64,000 nt of DNA from an uncultured Desulfobacter sp. GTDB taxonomy: Bacteria > Desulfobacterota > Desulfobacteria > Desulfobacterales > Desulfobacteraceae. Numbering within the stretch: the stretch's first letter is position 1; each line of letters begins with the position of its first letter. Under the pieces are notes generated by a model, which saw only the letters and a list, made by a program, of their open reading frames with translations, had not been told where the DNA came from and did not search any database. The translations under genes and the position numbers were made by a program. This document shows positions 34,669 to 43,838 of this stretch, one piece after another. The stretch lies in the NCBI RefSeq assembly GCF_963664415.1, contig NZ_OY761443.1, positions 124,001 to 188,000 of the forward strand. Direction: 5' to 3'.

Positions 34669-35634
34669 ATGAATAATACTAAACTGATTGTTTCCCATGC
34701 GCCTTTCTGGCATAACGGAGACAGCCTGTTCCAACAGAATTTGAATTTTATTATCGCACTTATACCTGCCGCAATTTTCGGCATTCTCAATTTTGGTGCA
34801 CCTGCTCTCGGAGTACTGGCCCTTGCCGCTTCATCAGCTATGTTCTGGGAAGTCATCATGTCAGTCATCTCCAAGCAGAAAGTAGCCATAGGCAATATGG
34901 AATCTGCGGTTATCGGCCTGCTTCTTGGTATGATGGTTCCGGCCACGATGCCATGGTGGGTTGTGATCACCGGTACATTTATTGCGGTAGTCTTAGGCAA
35001 ATATGTATTTGGCGGTTCCGGCGGTAATCCTTTCCATCCTACACTGGTGGGTATTGCCATCCTCACGATGTCCTGGCCAGCCTTTCTTGATTTTGATACA
35101 GCTTATGTATCTTACCAGTTTGATTTTACGGCCCTTGCACCATTGGTAGCGTTGAAATCCCATGGCACATCCGTTCTATCATCATTTCCCATCTACGATC
35201 TGCTCATGGGCAACGAAGTGGGTGGTATTGGTTCTACCTTTGGGTTAGGCATTATCATTGGCGGAATTTACCTGATGTTAAGGGGGTATGCCCGCTGGGA
35301 AATTGTGGTATCCTTCATCGCGGGTATACTAATTACTGCAACAATTTTTTATATGCTCCATCCGGAGGCATATGCTCCTCCCTTATTCCACCTGTTTGCA
35401 GGATATACCCTTTTAGGCGCTTTCTTTCTGGCGGTGGAAAATTCATCTTCCCCAGTAAATCGCATCCCCATGCTGATTTACGGTTTTTTAGGTGGATTCA
35501 TGATCATTCTGGTCCGCAATATAGGTATCTATCCGGACGGCACGGTCCTGTCCATCCTGTTGATAAACCTGATCAACCCGCTGATTGATGTAATAAAACC
35601 CAAAGCTCTTGGAAAGGGGGTACCCAATGCGTGA
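34669..35634 (+). CDS. rnfD: Rnf electron transport complex subunit D
   Basis: A 321-residue multi-pass protein with about nine membrane helices. RnfD carries covalent FMN and helps move Na+ or H+. Start chosen at ATG 34669, six bases after GGGAGGA; a TTG at 34648 extends the frame by seven residues without support. Seen: SHAPFWHNGDSLFQQN at the N end, NFIIALIPAAIFGILN, FGGSGGNPFHPTLVGIA near 127 and AVENSSSPVNRIPMLIYG in the last helix region, the latter two strongly conserved in RnfD/NqrB. It overlaps rnfG by eight bases. Confidence 0.95.
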   Translation: MNNTKLIVSHAPFWHNGDSLFQQNLNFIIALIPAAIFGILNFGAPALGVLALAASSAMFWEVIMSVISKQKVAIGNMESAVIGLLLGMMVPATMPWWVVITGTFIAVVLGKYVFGGSGGNPFHPTLVGIAILTMSWPAFLDFDTAYVSYQFDFTALAPLVALKSHGTSVLSSFPIYDLLMGNEVGGIGSTFGLGIIIGGIYLMLRGYARWEIVVSFIAGILITATIFYMLHPEAYAPPLFHLFAGYTLLGAFFLAVENSSSPVNRIPMLIYGFLGGFMIILVRNIGIYPDGTVLSILLINLINPLIDVIKPKALGKGVPNA

Positions 35635-36211
35635 GATGCTAAGTATGATTGTGGTACTGACCGTTCTAACGGCAGTATCCGGTGGCCTTCTAGCCGCTGT
35701 TGAAAAGACAACCAAACCCCAGATTGAAGAGCAGGTCTTAAAGTTCCAGAAAGCACCAGCCATCAAAGATATCTTCACGGATATTACCAACGATCCCATT
35801 CAGGAACGATTTAATGTCACTGTTGACGATACCACACTCCAGGTCTTCCCGGGAGCACTCAGCGATGGCCAGAAAGCGGTTGCTTTTGAAGCCAAAGGTA
35901 CAGGCTTTGGTGGACCTATCGGTTTGATGGTCGGCATCAACCTTGAAACCGATGAAATCATTGCAGTGCGCGTTACAACCCATTCCGAAACCCCCGGCAT
36001 CGGTTCCAGGGCTAAGGATGACCTGTCCTTTGTTTCCCAGTTTACCGGCAAGTCCATGTCCGCTAATTTCGGCCTTAAAAAAGGCGGTGGCGAAATTGAC
36101 GCCATGTCCGGTGCAACGGTTACGTCAGGCGGTGTCAGCCAGGCTGCACTTGCTGCCCAGGCGCTGTACAAGAAACTGAAACCTGAAATCGTTAAACAGA
36201 TCGCCAATTAA
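35627..36211 (+). CDS. rnfG: Rnf electron transport complex subunit G
   Basis: A 194-residue protein with one N-terminal membrane helix (about 3-22) and a periplasmic flavin domain. Start chosen at ATG 35627 behind AAAGGGGG. Seen: GTGFGGPIGLMVGINLETDE near 87 and, at the C end, DAMSGATVTSGGV near 161, the S-G-A-T motif whose Thr takes FMN covalently by a phosphoester bond. Being outside, it is the likely contact for the tetraheme cytochrome upstream of rnfC. It follows rnfD with an eight-base overlap and precedes rnfE by 21 bases. Confidence 0.95.
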   Translation: MREMLSMIVVLTVLTAVSGGLLAAVEKTTKPQIEEQVLKFQKAPAIKDIFTDITNDPIQERFNVTVDDTTLQVFPGALSDGQKAVAFEAKGTGFGGPIGLMVGINLETDEIIAVRVTTHSETPGIGSRAKDDLSFVSQFTGKSMSANFGLKKGGGEIDAMSGATVTSGGVSQAALAAQALYKKLKPEIVKQIAN

Positions 36212-36232
36212 GGTCGTTCAGGAGAGATAATT

Positions 36233-36841
36233 ATGGCACAATCCCTGGTAAAAGAATTTACAAAAGGTCTATGGGCGGAAATTCCCCCGTTCCGGCTGGT
36301 TCTTGGGCTTTGCCCCACCCTTGCCGTAACCAAGACCGTAGAAAATGGTATTGGCATGGGCGTGGCGACCACCTTTGTTCTGGTGTTCTCCAACATTCTA
36401 ATATCCATGCTTAGAAATATAATTCCCTCAAAGGTTAGAATTGCCTGCTACATAGTAATCATCGCCACATTTGTTACTATTGTGGAATTTATGATGCAGG
36501 CATATACCTACGAGCTGTTCCTGAAACTGGGTATTTTCATCCCCTTGATTGTTGTAAACTGTATTGTACTTGGCCGGGCAGAAGCCTTTGCCGGTAAAAA
36601 TACAATGCTTCCCTCTGCGGCTGACGGTTTAGGCATGGGTATTGGCTTTACCATGTCTCTAGCAGCGCTTGGGGGCGTACGTGAACTTATTGGGGCCGGA
36701 ACGCTGACGGTATGGGGAGGTTCGCCCATCTTTACGATAGGACATGGCTATGTCCCCTTTCATTTCATGGTTGAAGCTCCGGGCGCATTTATTGGTCTGG
36801 GCCTGATGCTCTGCCTGATGAACCTCATCGGGCAAAAATAA
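36233..36841 (+). CDS. rnfE: Rnf electron transport complex subunit E
   Basis: A 202-residue protein with six membrane helices, paired with RnfA around the proposed in-membrane iron centre and ion path. Seen: FRLVLGLCPTLAVTKTVENG near 25 with the conserved Cys, and IVVNCIVLGRAEAFAGKNT near 107 with the second conserved Cys, ligands of the shared [2Fe-2S] centre. GGAGAG precedes the ATG. Tightly spaced after rnfG (21 bases) and before rnfA (18 bases). Confidence 0.97.
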   Translation: MAQSLVKEFTKGLWAEIPPFRLVLGLCPTLAVTKTVENGIGMGVATTFVLVFSNILISMLRNIIPSKVRIACYIVIIATFVTIVEFMMQAYTYELFLKLGIFIPLIVVNCIVLGRAEAFAGKNTMLPSAADGLGMGIGFTMSLAALGGVRELIGAGTLTVWGGSPIFTIGHGYVPFHFMVEAPGAFIGLGLMLCLMNLIGQK

Positions 36842-36859
36842 GGTAAGGAGATTTATAAC

Positions 36860-37435
36860 ATGGGTGATTTATTTGTTCTGGCAATTAGTTGCATTTTCAT
36901 CAACAATATTCTCCTTGCCCAATTCCTAGGCAACTGCCCTTTTCTTGGCACCTCCAAGAAAATGGAAACTGCCTTGGGTATGGGTATGGCTGTTGTCTTT
37001 GTTCTGGTTATGGCAGGCATGATAACCTGGATCGTTGACGCGTACCTGCTTAAAGCACTGAATGTTGAATTTCTGCGCACAGTATCCTTCATTTTGGTTA
37101 TTGCCGCTCTGGTTCAGTTTGTGGAAATGTTTTTAAAAAAGAGCATTCCGGGACTGTACGCCGGCCTGGGTATCTTTCTTCCGCTTATCACAACCAACTG
37201 CGCGGTTATGGGTGTGTGTTTGATCAACATCAAGGAAGAATACACCTTTATTGAGGCACTGGTTTCTTCATTTGCTTATGCCGTAGGTTTTGGTCTGGCT
37301 TTGGTTTTGTTTGCAGGCGTCAGGGAACGGGTCATTCTTGCAAGAGTGCCCAAAGCTTTGCAGGATACCTCCATCGGTCTTGTGACCGCTGGCCTGATCG
37401 CATTGATCTTTACCGTTTTCCGAGGCATGGTTTAG
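36860..37435 (+). CDS. rnfA: Rnf electron transport complex subunit A
   Basis: A 191-residue, six-helix membrane protein. Seen: NNILLAQFLGNCPFLGTSKK near 17 with the conserved Cys, and LITTNCAVMGVCLIN near 107 with the second, which together with RnfE would hold the shared iron centre. AAGGAG lies just upstream of the ATG. It is 18 bases after rnfE and 31 bases before the fused rnfB gene. Confidence 0.97.
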   Translation: MGDLFVLAISCIFINNILLAQFLGNCPFLGTSKKMETALGMGMAVVFVLVMAGMITWIVDAYLLKALNVEFLRTVSFILVIAALVQFVEMFLKKSIPGLYAGLGIFLPLITTNCAVMGVCLINIKEEYTFIEALVSSFAYAVGFGLALVLFAGVRERVILARVPKALQDTSIGLVTAGLIALIFTVFRGMV

Positions 37436-37466
37436 TTTAACACAAAATATAATATAAGGTGATTGT

Positions 37467-39551
37467 ATGATTCCAGCTATACTGCTAATGCTGGGCATTG
37501 GCGCAACATGCGGCATCGTGCTCAGTCTTGCTTCCAAAGTCTTTTATGTGTATGAAGATCCTAGGATCGCACAGGTAGAGAACAATCTTGCAGGCGCCAA
37601 CTGCGGCGGCTGTGGATATGCCGGCTGTTCTGCAGCAGCAGAAGCCATTGTGTCCGGCAAGGAACCCCCAAGCCTTTGCATAGTTAATTCCAAGGAAGGT
37701 GTGGAAGCGGTTTCCATAATTATGGGTGTTGACGCGGGGGCAGCCGAAGCCCCTCTGTCTTACAATATGTGTGAGGGTGGAAACCGGGCCGCTGATAAAT
37801 ACCACTACATGGGTGTGTCATCCTGCAAGGCCATGGCTGTTATTTATGGCGGACACAGGGTTTGTACGGTAGGCTGCATTGGCCTTGGGGACTGTGTTAA
37901 AGCGTGCCAGTTTGGTGCGCTTCATATGGGGTCGAATGGCCATCCTGTAGTAGATGACGATAAATGCGTCGGCTGCGGCGCTTGCCAGAAAGCCTGCCCT
38001 AAAGATATTATCGAGGTCAAGACCCTGACCGAAAAACTGATGAAATTCAACCAGCAGCATGATCCTCTGGCACCGTGTGCCCAGACCTGCCCTGCTGAAA
38101 TTAATATCCCCAAGTATATTCGTGAGCTCAAAGAAGGGAAATATGCCGAAGCGGTTCAGACCATACGCATGCGCAATCCTCTGCCGCTAGCCTGTGGTCG
38201 TGTATGTCCCCATCCCTGTGAAAGCGAGTGCAGAAGGGGTATAGAAGATGAGGCGGTGTCCATCAACCAACTCAAACGTTTTGTTGCCGACTATGAAATG
38301 AATTCCGGCAATAAAATTCCCATCCCATGTGCCCCAGAAAACGGTATGAAAGTTGCAGTTATCGGCGGTGGTCCCGGCGGCCTTTCCGCAGCATATTTCC
38401 TTCGCCGTATAGGTTATAAAGTCTCTATATTTGAAGCTATGCCTAAATTAGGCGGCATGATACGCTATGGTATCCCGGAATACCGGCTACCCAAAAAAAT
38501 CCTGGACTGGGAAATTCAGACTATTCTTGACCTTGGTATCAATGCATTCACCCATCTTAGGTTTGGAACGGATTTCGGTTTAGGCTCCCTTATGGCCGGC
38601 GGCTACAATGCCGTGTGTCTCACTATTGGTGCCTGGAAGGATTACTCTCTGGGGATTGAAGGCGAAGATCTTCCCGGATGCTTTACCGGCATTGATTTTC
38701 TTCAGCGCATGTCTTCTGGTGAAAAACTTGAACTAGGCAAAACAGCTGCTATAGTTGGTGGTGGCAATACTGCTGTCGACTGCGCAAGAACACTTCTTCG
38801 GTGCGGACTGGAAAAAGTGTACATGGTCTATCGTCGAACCAGAAAAGAGATGCCGGCCAATGAAGTGGAAATCGTGGCGTCTGAAGAAGAAGGTATTGAA
38901 TTTGTATTCCTGGCAGCCCCCACACGGGTTATTGCTGGTGAAGACGGCAAATGTAAACAGCTTGAATACCTGAAAATGCAACTGGGAGAACCTGACAAGT
39001 CAGGACGCCGTCGCCCTGAACCCATTGAAGGATCTGAGACAGCCCTTGATGTAGAAATGGTGATCTCGGCCATTGGACAGGCACCGGATGCATCTTTTAA
39101 AGAGCAAGATCCCCATCGCAGAATGACCGAACTTGAACTAACCCGGTGGAACACCATTGATAATGATCCCACAACGCTGCAGTCGACTGTGCCTTACATT
39201 TTTACTGCAGGCGACTCTGCTACAGGCCCCGGCCTTGTGGTTGAAGCCATCGGATCCGGACGTCGTGCAGCAAGATCCATAGACCTGTTCCTTAAAGGTG
39301 AGCCCGTAGAGCCGCCCAAGGATTCTTTACAGCAGAAACGCATCCATGAATCCATATTTACTTCTGTGGATGGTATAACGCCCATACCCAGGGCAAAAAT
39401 GCCTGAACTGCCTGTAAGTGAACGCCTTGACTCTTTTATTGAAGTGGATCAGGTGCTTGACGAGGAAGAGGCTCTCAGAGAAGCAAACAGGTGTCTGAAC
39501 TGCTGCCGTATCTGTTACAACCCTGATACACCATTCCCCATTGCCAAATAA
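37467..39551 (+). CDS. rnfB: RnfB fused to a GltD/NfnL-type NAD(P)H oxidoreductase flavoprotein
   Basis: A 694-residue protein, about 2.5 times normal RnfB. The first 190 residues are RnfB: N-terminal membrane helix (about 2-22), the CGGCGYAGC cluster motif near 49, GCIGLGDCVKAC near 138 and CVGCGACQKACPKD near 171. From about 205 it becomes a GltD/SudA/NfnL-like flavoprotein: CAQTCPAEINIPKYI and CGRVCPHPCESECRRG ([4Fe-4S] pair), FAD fold IGGGPGGLSAAYFLRR near 300, second nucleotide fold VGGGNTAVDCARTLLR near 428 with basic VYRRTRKEMPANE after it (NADPH-like), FTAGDSATGPGLVVEAIGSG near 588, and a Cys-rich tail CLNCCRICYNP. The fusion could let Rnf exchange electrons directly with NAD(P)H. No frame break separates the parts. 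Confidence 0.93.
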   Translation: MIPAILLMLGIGATCGIVLSLASKVFYVYEDPRIAQVENNLAGANCGGCGYAGCSAAAEAIVSGKEPPSLCIVNSKEGVEAVSIIMGVDAGAAEAPLSYNMCEGGNRAADKYHYMGVSSCKAMAVIYGGHRVCTVGCIGLGDCVKACQFGALHMGSNGHPVVDDDKCVGCGACQKACPKDIIEVKTLTEKLMKFNQQHDPLAPCAQTCPAEINIPKYIRELKEGKYAEAVQTIRMRNPLPLACGRVCPHPCESECRRGIEDEAVSINQLKRFVADYEMNSGNKIPIPCAPENGMKVAVIGGGPGGLSAAYFLRRIGYKVSIFEAMPKLGGMIRYGIPEYRLPKKILDWEIQTILDLGINAFTHLRFGTDFGLGSLMAGGYNAVCLTIGAWKDYSLGIEGEDLPGCFTGIDFLQRMSSGEKLELGKTAAIVGGGNTAVDCARTLLRCGLEKVYMVYRRTRKEMPANEVEIVASEEEGIEFVFLAAPTRVIAGEDGKCKQLEYLKMQLGEPDKSGRRRPEPIEGSETALDVEMVISAIGQAPDASFKEQDPHRRMTELELTRWNTIDNDPTTLQSTVPYIFTAGDSATGPGLVVEAIGSGRRAARSIDLFLKGEPVEPPKDSLQQKRIHESIFTSVDGITPIPRAKMPELPVSERLDSFIEVDQVLDEEEALREANRCLNCCRICYNPDTPFPIAK

Positions 39552-39582
39552 TAATTCGGTACAAAGGGAAGATTAAACATAC

Positions 39583-39623
39583 GGGTCTGGCTGCTACTGT
39601 GGCCAGACCCTTTTTAATTTTTA
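39583..39623 (+). terminator. Intrinsic terminator of the rnf operon
   Basis: GGGTCTGGC and GCCAGACCC form a 9-bp GC-rich stem with a 10-base loop, followed by TTTTTAATTTTT. It lies 32 bases after the rnfB stop. Confidence 0.9.
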
Positions 39624-39673
39624 ACTTTTAAAAAACACATTTTTGAATAATTTTAAATTAAACAAGTAAACCC

Positions 39674-40720
39674 ATGCCGCAGGATAAGCCCCAGAAAAAA
39701 AATTCAGTGACACTTCAAAAAAAAAAATGTGTCCTGATTTCAGCAATATTCTGTCTGTGCATTGCTGCGGGAATCGGTGCTGCTATGCTTTGGATGTCTT
39801 TTTTTATTCACGCACCGGCTGCCACACGCACGCAACCTGTTACCTTCACAGTATCTTCCGGCCAGCATTTTACCACCATAGCCAAAAACCTAAAGGATCA
39901 GGGTTTAATATCAAATCTCAGTGCATTTAAATTTTATGTTCGGATAAAAAAAGCTGCAACCCAGATTAAGGCCGGAGAGTATGAACTGAACAAGGGCATG
40001 AACCCAAAAACCATCTTAAATTTTCTAATTTCAGGTAAAAACAAACTATACCGATTTACCATCCCCGAAGGCCTGAACATAAAAGAAATTGCAATGCTCG
40101 TTCAGCAAGCCGGTTTATGTTCTGCCAAAGACTTTATATCTTTATGCAATGACCCTGAATTTATCAATGAATTGAAAATACCTGGTATGACCTTAGAGGG
40201 TTATCTGTTTCCAGAAACCTATTTTTTTTCAAAAGAGACGGACTGTAGGACCTTAATCACTAAAATGGTATCCACCTTTAAGAAAACATTTAATGACACG
40301 TGGAAAGCCCAGGCAAAAAAAAATGGGTTAAGTATCCATGAAATTGTCATCCTTGCTTCAATAATAGAAAAGGAGACCGGCAATGGGAAAGAAAGGCCTA
40401 TGATCTCATCCGTATTCCATAACCGCCTGAAACGTCATATGCGACTTGAAAGTGACCCCACAGTGATTTATGGGGTATCTGACTATGATGGAAGGATTCG
40501 ATATAAGCATCTAAGGCGTGTCACTCCTTATAACACTTATAAAATTGATGGTCTTCCAGCCGGTCCCATTGCAAACCCAGGCGCCAAGTCCTTAGAGGCC
40601 GCCTTGTTTCCTGCTAAGACAAACTACCTTTTTTTTGTATCCAAAAACGACACCACCCATAAATTCTCAACCAATCTGAAAGATCATAATAAAGCCGTAA
40701 GAAAATACCAGCTAAACTGA
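39674..40720 (+). CDS. mltG: Endolytic murein transglycosylase MltG (YceG family)
   Basis: A 348-residue inner-membrane enzyme that cuts nascent peptidoglycan strands. Seen: a Lys-rich cytoplasmic lead, one membrane helix (about 20-42), a LysM-like region with FTVSSGQHFTTIAKNLKDQG, YRFTIPEGLNIKEIA near 134, LEGYLFPETYFF near 175, and the catalytic Glu in ILASIIEKETGNG near 228-235, then VFHNRLKRHMRLESDPTVIYG and LPAGPIANPGAKSLEAAL. The length is normal. It is separated from rnfB by a terminator and ends exactly at the start of the inverted repeat at 40721. Confidence 0.95.
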   Translation: MPQDKPQKKNSVTLQKKKCVLISAIFCLCIAAGIGAAMLWMSFFIHAPAATRTQPVTFTVSSGQHFTTIAKNLKDQGLISNLSAFKFYVRIKKAATQIKAGEYELNKGMNPKTILNFLISGKNKLYRFTIPEGLNIKEIAMLVQQAGLCSAKDFISLCNDPEFINELKIPGMTLEGYLFPETYFFSKETDCRTLITKMVSTFKKTFNDTWKAQAKKNGLSIHEIVILASIIEKETGNGKERPMISSVFHNRLKRHMRLESDPTVIYGVSDYDGRIRYKHLRRVTPYNTYKIDGLPAGPIANPGAKSLEAALFPAKTNYLFFVSKNDTTHKFSTNLKDHNKAVRKYQLN

Positions 40721-40846
40721 TGTTTGACCGAATAGTCACCCATCTGCGGCGTTGCACAAAAATTTTGCAATCCTAACAACCTCCAGGTTGCTCCGGTTAC
40801 AATTTTTTTTTTGCGCCTTGCATATGGGCAACTATTCGATCAAACA
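40721..40846. repeat. Long inverted repeat element, copy A (126 bases)
   Basis: Ends TGTTTGACCGAATAGT and ACTATTCGATCAAACA are inverted with one mismatch in 16, and pairing continues inward with breaks (CTGCGGCGTTGC... against GCGCCTTGCATATGGGCA...). It fills the gap between the convergent mltG and Smr genes, beginning right after the mltG stop and ending four bases before the Smr stop. The arms match copy B at 45866-45990 base for base over long words (CTGCGGCGTTGC, CTTGCATATGGGCAAC against CTCGCATCTGGGCAAC), so it belongs to a dispersed repeat family. Confidence 0.75.
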
Positions 40847-40850
40847 CTTT

Positions 40851-41525
40851 TTAATCGTCAAATCGATTAAGATAAACAAGCACAGCACCTAATTTTGATT
40901 TCTTTACACCCTCCCATTTATAAGAGAGGACAATATTTTCTTTTTTCATCTCCTTTATTAGATCCTCTACAACATGGGGAAGTACAGGCCTGTCTTCTGA
41001 GTGAAGACCTTTGCCCACAATAATGCGCAGGGTAAAAAAACACTGCTCATGGGCCTTTGAAATAAAAGACCGGGCCTTGACCTGGGCACCGATGGCTGTG
41101 AACCCATGGAGGTCAAGATCTGCTTCGGGGGGCGGGTATCGTTCGAGCCGTCTTTTCAGGGGCATGGGCTTAGGTATTTTTCTAAAGGAACGATTACCTT
41201 TCAAAGAAGCCTCAAGCAGGGTTGAAAAATCCTCTTCGGATTCAGTTGTAACGGCGTCCTGTTCTAACGTCTCATTATCAAACAAGGCCTCGGAATCGAT
41301 ATTTTTATTCATCCAGATTTCATAATCATCTAAAAAAGGAAGACCATGTTTATTTAAATTTTTCTTGGATTGAACAGATCTTTTTATCTTCAGCTGGTTT
41401 TCTTTTAAACTCTTTTCGCCATCCATTAAAAAGGCATCTAGAAAATCTGTGTCCGATGCCAACTTGGGTGGATTATTTTTCCGCTTAATTTTTTGTTTAT
41501 TTTTCCTGGTATTTTTCTTTGCCAT
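40851..41525 (-). CDS. Smr-domain protein
   Basis: A 224-residue protein when started at ATG 41525; the longer frame from 41561 adds 12 residues that lie closer to the divergent gene. Residues 1-130 are very basic then acidic and probably disordered (MAKKNTRKNKQKIKRKNN). The C-terminal Smr (MutS2-type) domain has EADLDLHGFTAIGAQVKA near 144 and IIVGKGLHSEDRPVLPHVVE near 177, with the LDLHG and GKG motifs of the endonuclease fold. Smr proteins nick DNA or RNA, and some rescue collided ribosomes. Divergent from the RNase II-type gene with 94 bases between. Confidence 0.85.
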   Translation of the reverse strand: MAKKNTRKNKQKIKRKNNPPKLASDTDFLDAFLMDGEKSLKENQLKIKRSVQSKKNLNKHGLPFLDDYEIWMNKNIDSEALFDNETLEQDAVTTESEEDFSTLLEASLKGNRSFRKIPKPMPLKRRLERYPPPEADLDLHGFTAIGAQVKARSFISKAHEQCFFTLRIIVGKGLHSEDRPVLPHVVEDLIKEMKKENIVLSYKWEGVKKSKLGAVLVYLNRFDD

Positions 41526-41619
41526 AAAAGCTATCTTACTTGAAAAACAGGGTGTTTTCAAGGTCCTGTCTTTGTTTGCTATATTTGACTTTAATACACC
41601 TTCCTGCTATTGTCCCTGC

Positions 41620-43599
41620 ATGAATATTGGCAAAATTGTTGAATATATAGACCAGCAAAAAATTATATCTGCGGTTATTTTAAGTGAAGCAAAAGGAAGG
41701 CTTCGGCTGCTTAATGAAAACAGCCGGGAAGTCAGCTTTTCTGAAAAACGGCTGGCACATGTTTCCGAGACCGGGCTTGATACTACACTTTCCAAAACAA
41801 CCTTGGTCTCCCACCTTAAGCAGGTAACAAAAACCCGCAAAAAACTGTCAGAGTCTATAGATATCAAAGAATTATGGGAAATACTTCATGATGATCCCCA
41901 GGAAATTGACATTTCCGCCATGACTTTATTTTGCTTTGATCCGCCTTTAACCCCGGACCATGAAGCCGCCGTTATCCGGGCCTTTTTTAATGACCGCCTA
42001 TATTTTAAATTTAACAAAGTAATTTTTTTACCTTTCACAGAAACCCAGGTGGAAGCAAAAAAACGGCAACTCAGGGAGGAAGAGCGAAGGAATACGCTAA
42101 TCATAAAAGGCGCAGCCTGGCTGATCCGGCTCCGAGATCAGGATGATGCCGGCGAAAAACCGGACCCTATTCTTCTGAAAATTTTAAAAGACTTTTATGT
42201 TTTCGGCAATGATGCTGACCAATCTATTGTTGCAAAAAAAATAATTCAAAAGGCAGGTTTTAACTCCCCTGATCCTTTATTTGAACTTTTTGTTAAAGCA
42301 GGTATCTGGGATACAGATGAAAATCTGGATCTGTTATCCCTTCAGATTCCCACTTCATTTTCACCCAAAGTGATTCAAACTGCAGATCAGCTGTGCAAAA
42401 CTGCCCCCCTGATATTTGATGATCCCAAGCGCAAGGATCTGACCGATCTGCCTTTGATTACCATTGATGGACAGTCCACCCAGGACTATGACGACGCCAT
42501 CAGCCTTGAAACAACCGAAAATGGATATCGGCTTGGCATTCATATTATTGATGTCGGTGCCTTCATTCGCAGAGGGGACACAATTGATATGGCCGCCCGG
42601 GCACGCGCTTCTTCCATTTACATGCCCGACGACAAACTGCCCATGATTCCACCGAGCCTTTCCGAAGATCTATGCAGTCTCAAGGAAGGCCAGCTGAGGC
42701 CAGGTGTTTCGACCCTGGTACAAATGAATCGTTTTTTTGAAGTCCAGGACTATAAAATTGTGCCGTCAGTGATCAAGGTCCACCAGCAGATGAGTTATAC
42801 CGAGGCCAACATTGTAAACGGTAAGAATGACCCCATCACCACGCTTTACAAAATGGCAACCGTACTGCGGGAAAAACGACTCAAAGCTGGTGCCATCCAG
42901 ATCACCCTGCCCGAAGTCAATGTATGGCTGGATGAAAACAAAAACATCCATTATACAAAAGTGGACCGGGAAAATCCGTCACGGATGCTAGTCTCGGAGA
43001 TGATGATTCTAGCCAACACTCTGATGGCTGAATTTTTAAAAAATAACGATATGCCAGGGGTATTCCGGTCCCAGGCTCAACCTAAGCAGCGTATTTTCAA
43101 GGGCATTGAAACGGAACTTATGCCCAATTTCCTTCAGCGCAAACAATTAAGCCGGGCTGTGATCACCACTCATGCTGAACCCCATGCAGGCCTCGGTGTT
43201 CCTGCCTATGTCACGGCTACCTCCCCGATCAGGCGTTACCATGACCTGCTCACCCAGCGCCAAATCAAAGCGTTATTGGGTATCGGCACCCCCTACTCAT
43301 CCCAAGACCTTGATAATATTCTCACAGCCATTTCCATAGCCGTCTCCAATACGGGCCGCATCCAGGCAGCACGCAAACGCTACTGGCTGATTAAATATCT
43401 GCAGGATTTAAAAGGAAAAAATTTCGAAGGGCTGGTACTCGATTCATACAGGGACCACTACAATGTCCTGCTCAAGGAATTTATGCTGGAATCCAGACTG
43501 CCGACATCCGGACTTAAACTAAAACCAGGTCACCAGATCCAGGTCACTATCCAGCATGCGGATGCACGGCGTGGCCAGTTGACTTTATTTGCCGTTTGA
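41620..43599 (+). CDS. RNB-domain 3'-5' exoribonuclease (RNase II type)
   Basis: A 659-residue enzyme when started at ATG 41620; the open frame continues upstream to 41449, but those residues are hydrophobic and antisense to the Smr gene start. Order: an N-terminal region (MNIGKIVEYIDQQKIISAVI) and a helical middle, then the RNB catalytic core with LITIDGQSTQDYDDAISLET near 285-303 (catalytic acidic residues in DYDD), HIIDVGAFIRRGDTIDMAA, PPSLSEDLCSLKEGQLRP and TSPIRRYHDLLTQRQIKA, ending with a weak S1-like part. It degrades single-stranded RNA to nucleotides. The helical middle and reduced cold-shock part fit the shorter RNase II branch. Confidence 0.88.
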   Translation: MNIGKIVEYIDQQKIISAVILSEAKGRLRLLNENSREVSFSEKRLAHVSETGLDTTLSKTTLVSHLKQVTKTRKKLSESIDIKELWEILHDDPQEIDISAMTLFCFDPPLTPDHEAAVIRAFFNDRLYFKFNKVIFLPFTETQVEAKKRQLREEERRNTLIIKGAAWLIRLRDQDDAGEKPDPILLKILKDFYVFGNDADQSIVAKKIIQKAGFNSPDPLFELFVKAGIWDTDENLDLLSLQIPTSFSPKVIQTADQLCKTAPLIFDDPKRKDLTDLPLITIDGQSTQDYDDAISLETTENGYRLGIHIIDVGAFIRRGDTIDMAARARASSIYMPDDKLPMIPPSLSEDLCSLKEGQLRPGVSTLVQMNRFFEVQDYKIVPSVIKVHQQMSYTEANIVNGKNDPITTLYKMATVLREKRLKAGAIQITLPEVNVWLDENKNIHYTKVDRENPSRMLVSEMMILANTLMAEFLKNNDMPGVFRSQAQPKQRIFKGIETELMPNFLQRKQLSRAVITTHAEPHAGLGVPAYVTATSPIRRYHDLLTQRQIKALLGIGTPYSSQDLDNILTAISIAVSNTGRIQAARKRYWLIKYLQDLKGKNFEGLVLDSYRDHYNVLLKEFMLESRLPTSGLKLKPGHQIQVTIQHADARRGQLTLFAV

Positions 43600-43771
43600 G
43601 ACTTGATGTCATAGTGCTTTTAATGTTCACCGGAAATTAAATTCAGAGTTAAATTTTTTGAGCGGGGACGATTAGGAATCACGCAGAAACAAATAGTGAC
43701 TTGGCATTCATTTCCTTTATAGAACAAAGCATTCTGCAAACTATTGCTTAATTCAACTATTGCTTAATTCA

Positions 43772-43814
43772 CCATGAAGAGCATGAAGAATGGCTTTTTT
43801 CATGCTCTTCATGG
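43772..43814 (+). terminator. Hairpin terminator between rnb-like and purH genes
   Basis: CCATGAAGAGCATGAA and its exact complement form a 16-bp stem. On the plus strand TTTTAATTC follows, so it best serves the RNase gene; the convergent purH tail is 25 bases away. Just before it, a 16-base direct repeat (CTATTGCTTAATTCA twice) is seen at about 43741-43772. Confidence 0.65.
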
Positions 43815-43838
43815 TTTTAATTCAAAAGCAATTAGCTT

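Noticed and set aside
41449..41619. Extension of the RNase II-type protein to 41449
   Set aside because: The extra residues are strongly hydrophobic, antisense to the Smr gene start, and unlike family N termini.
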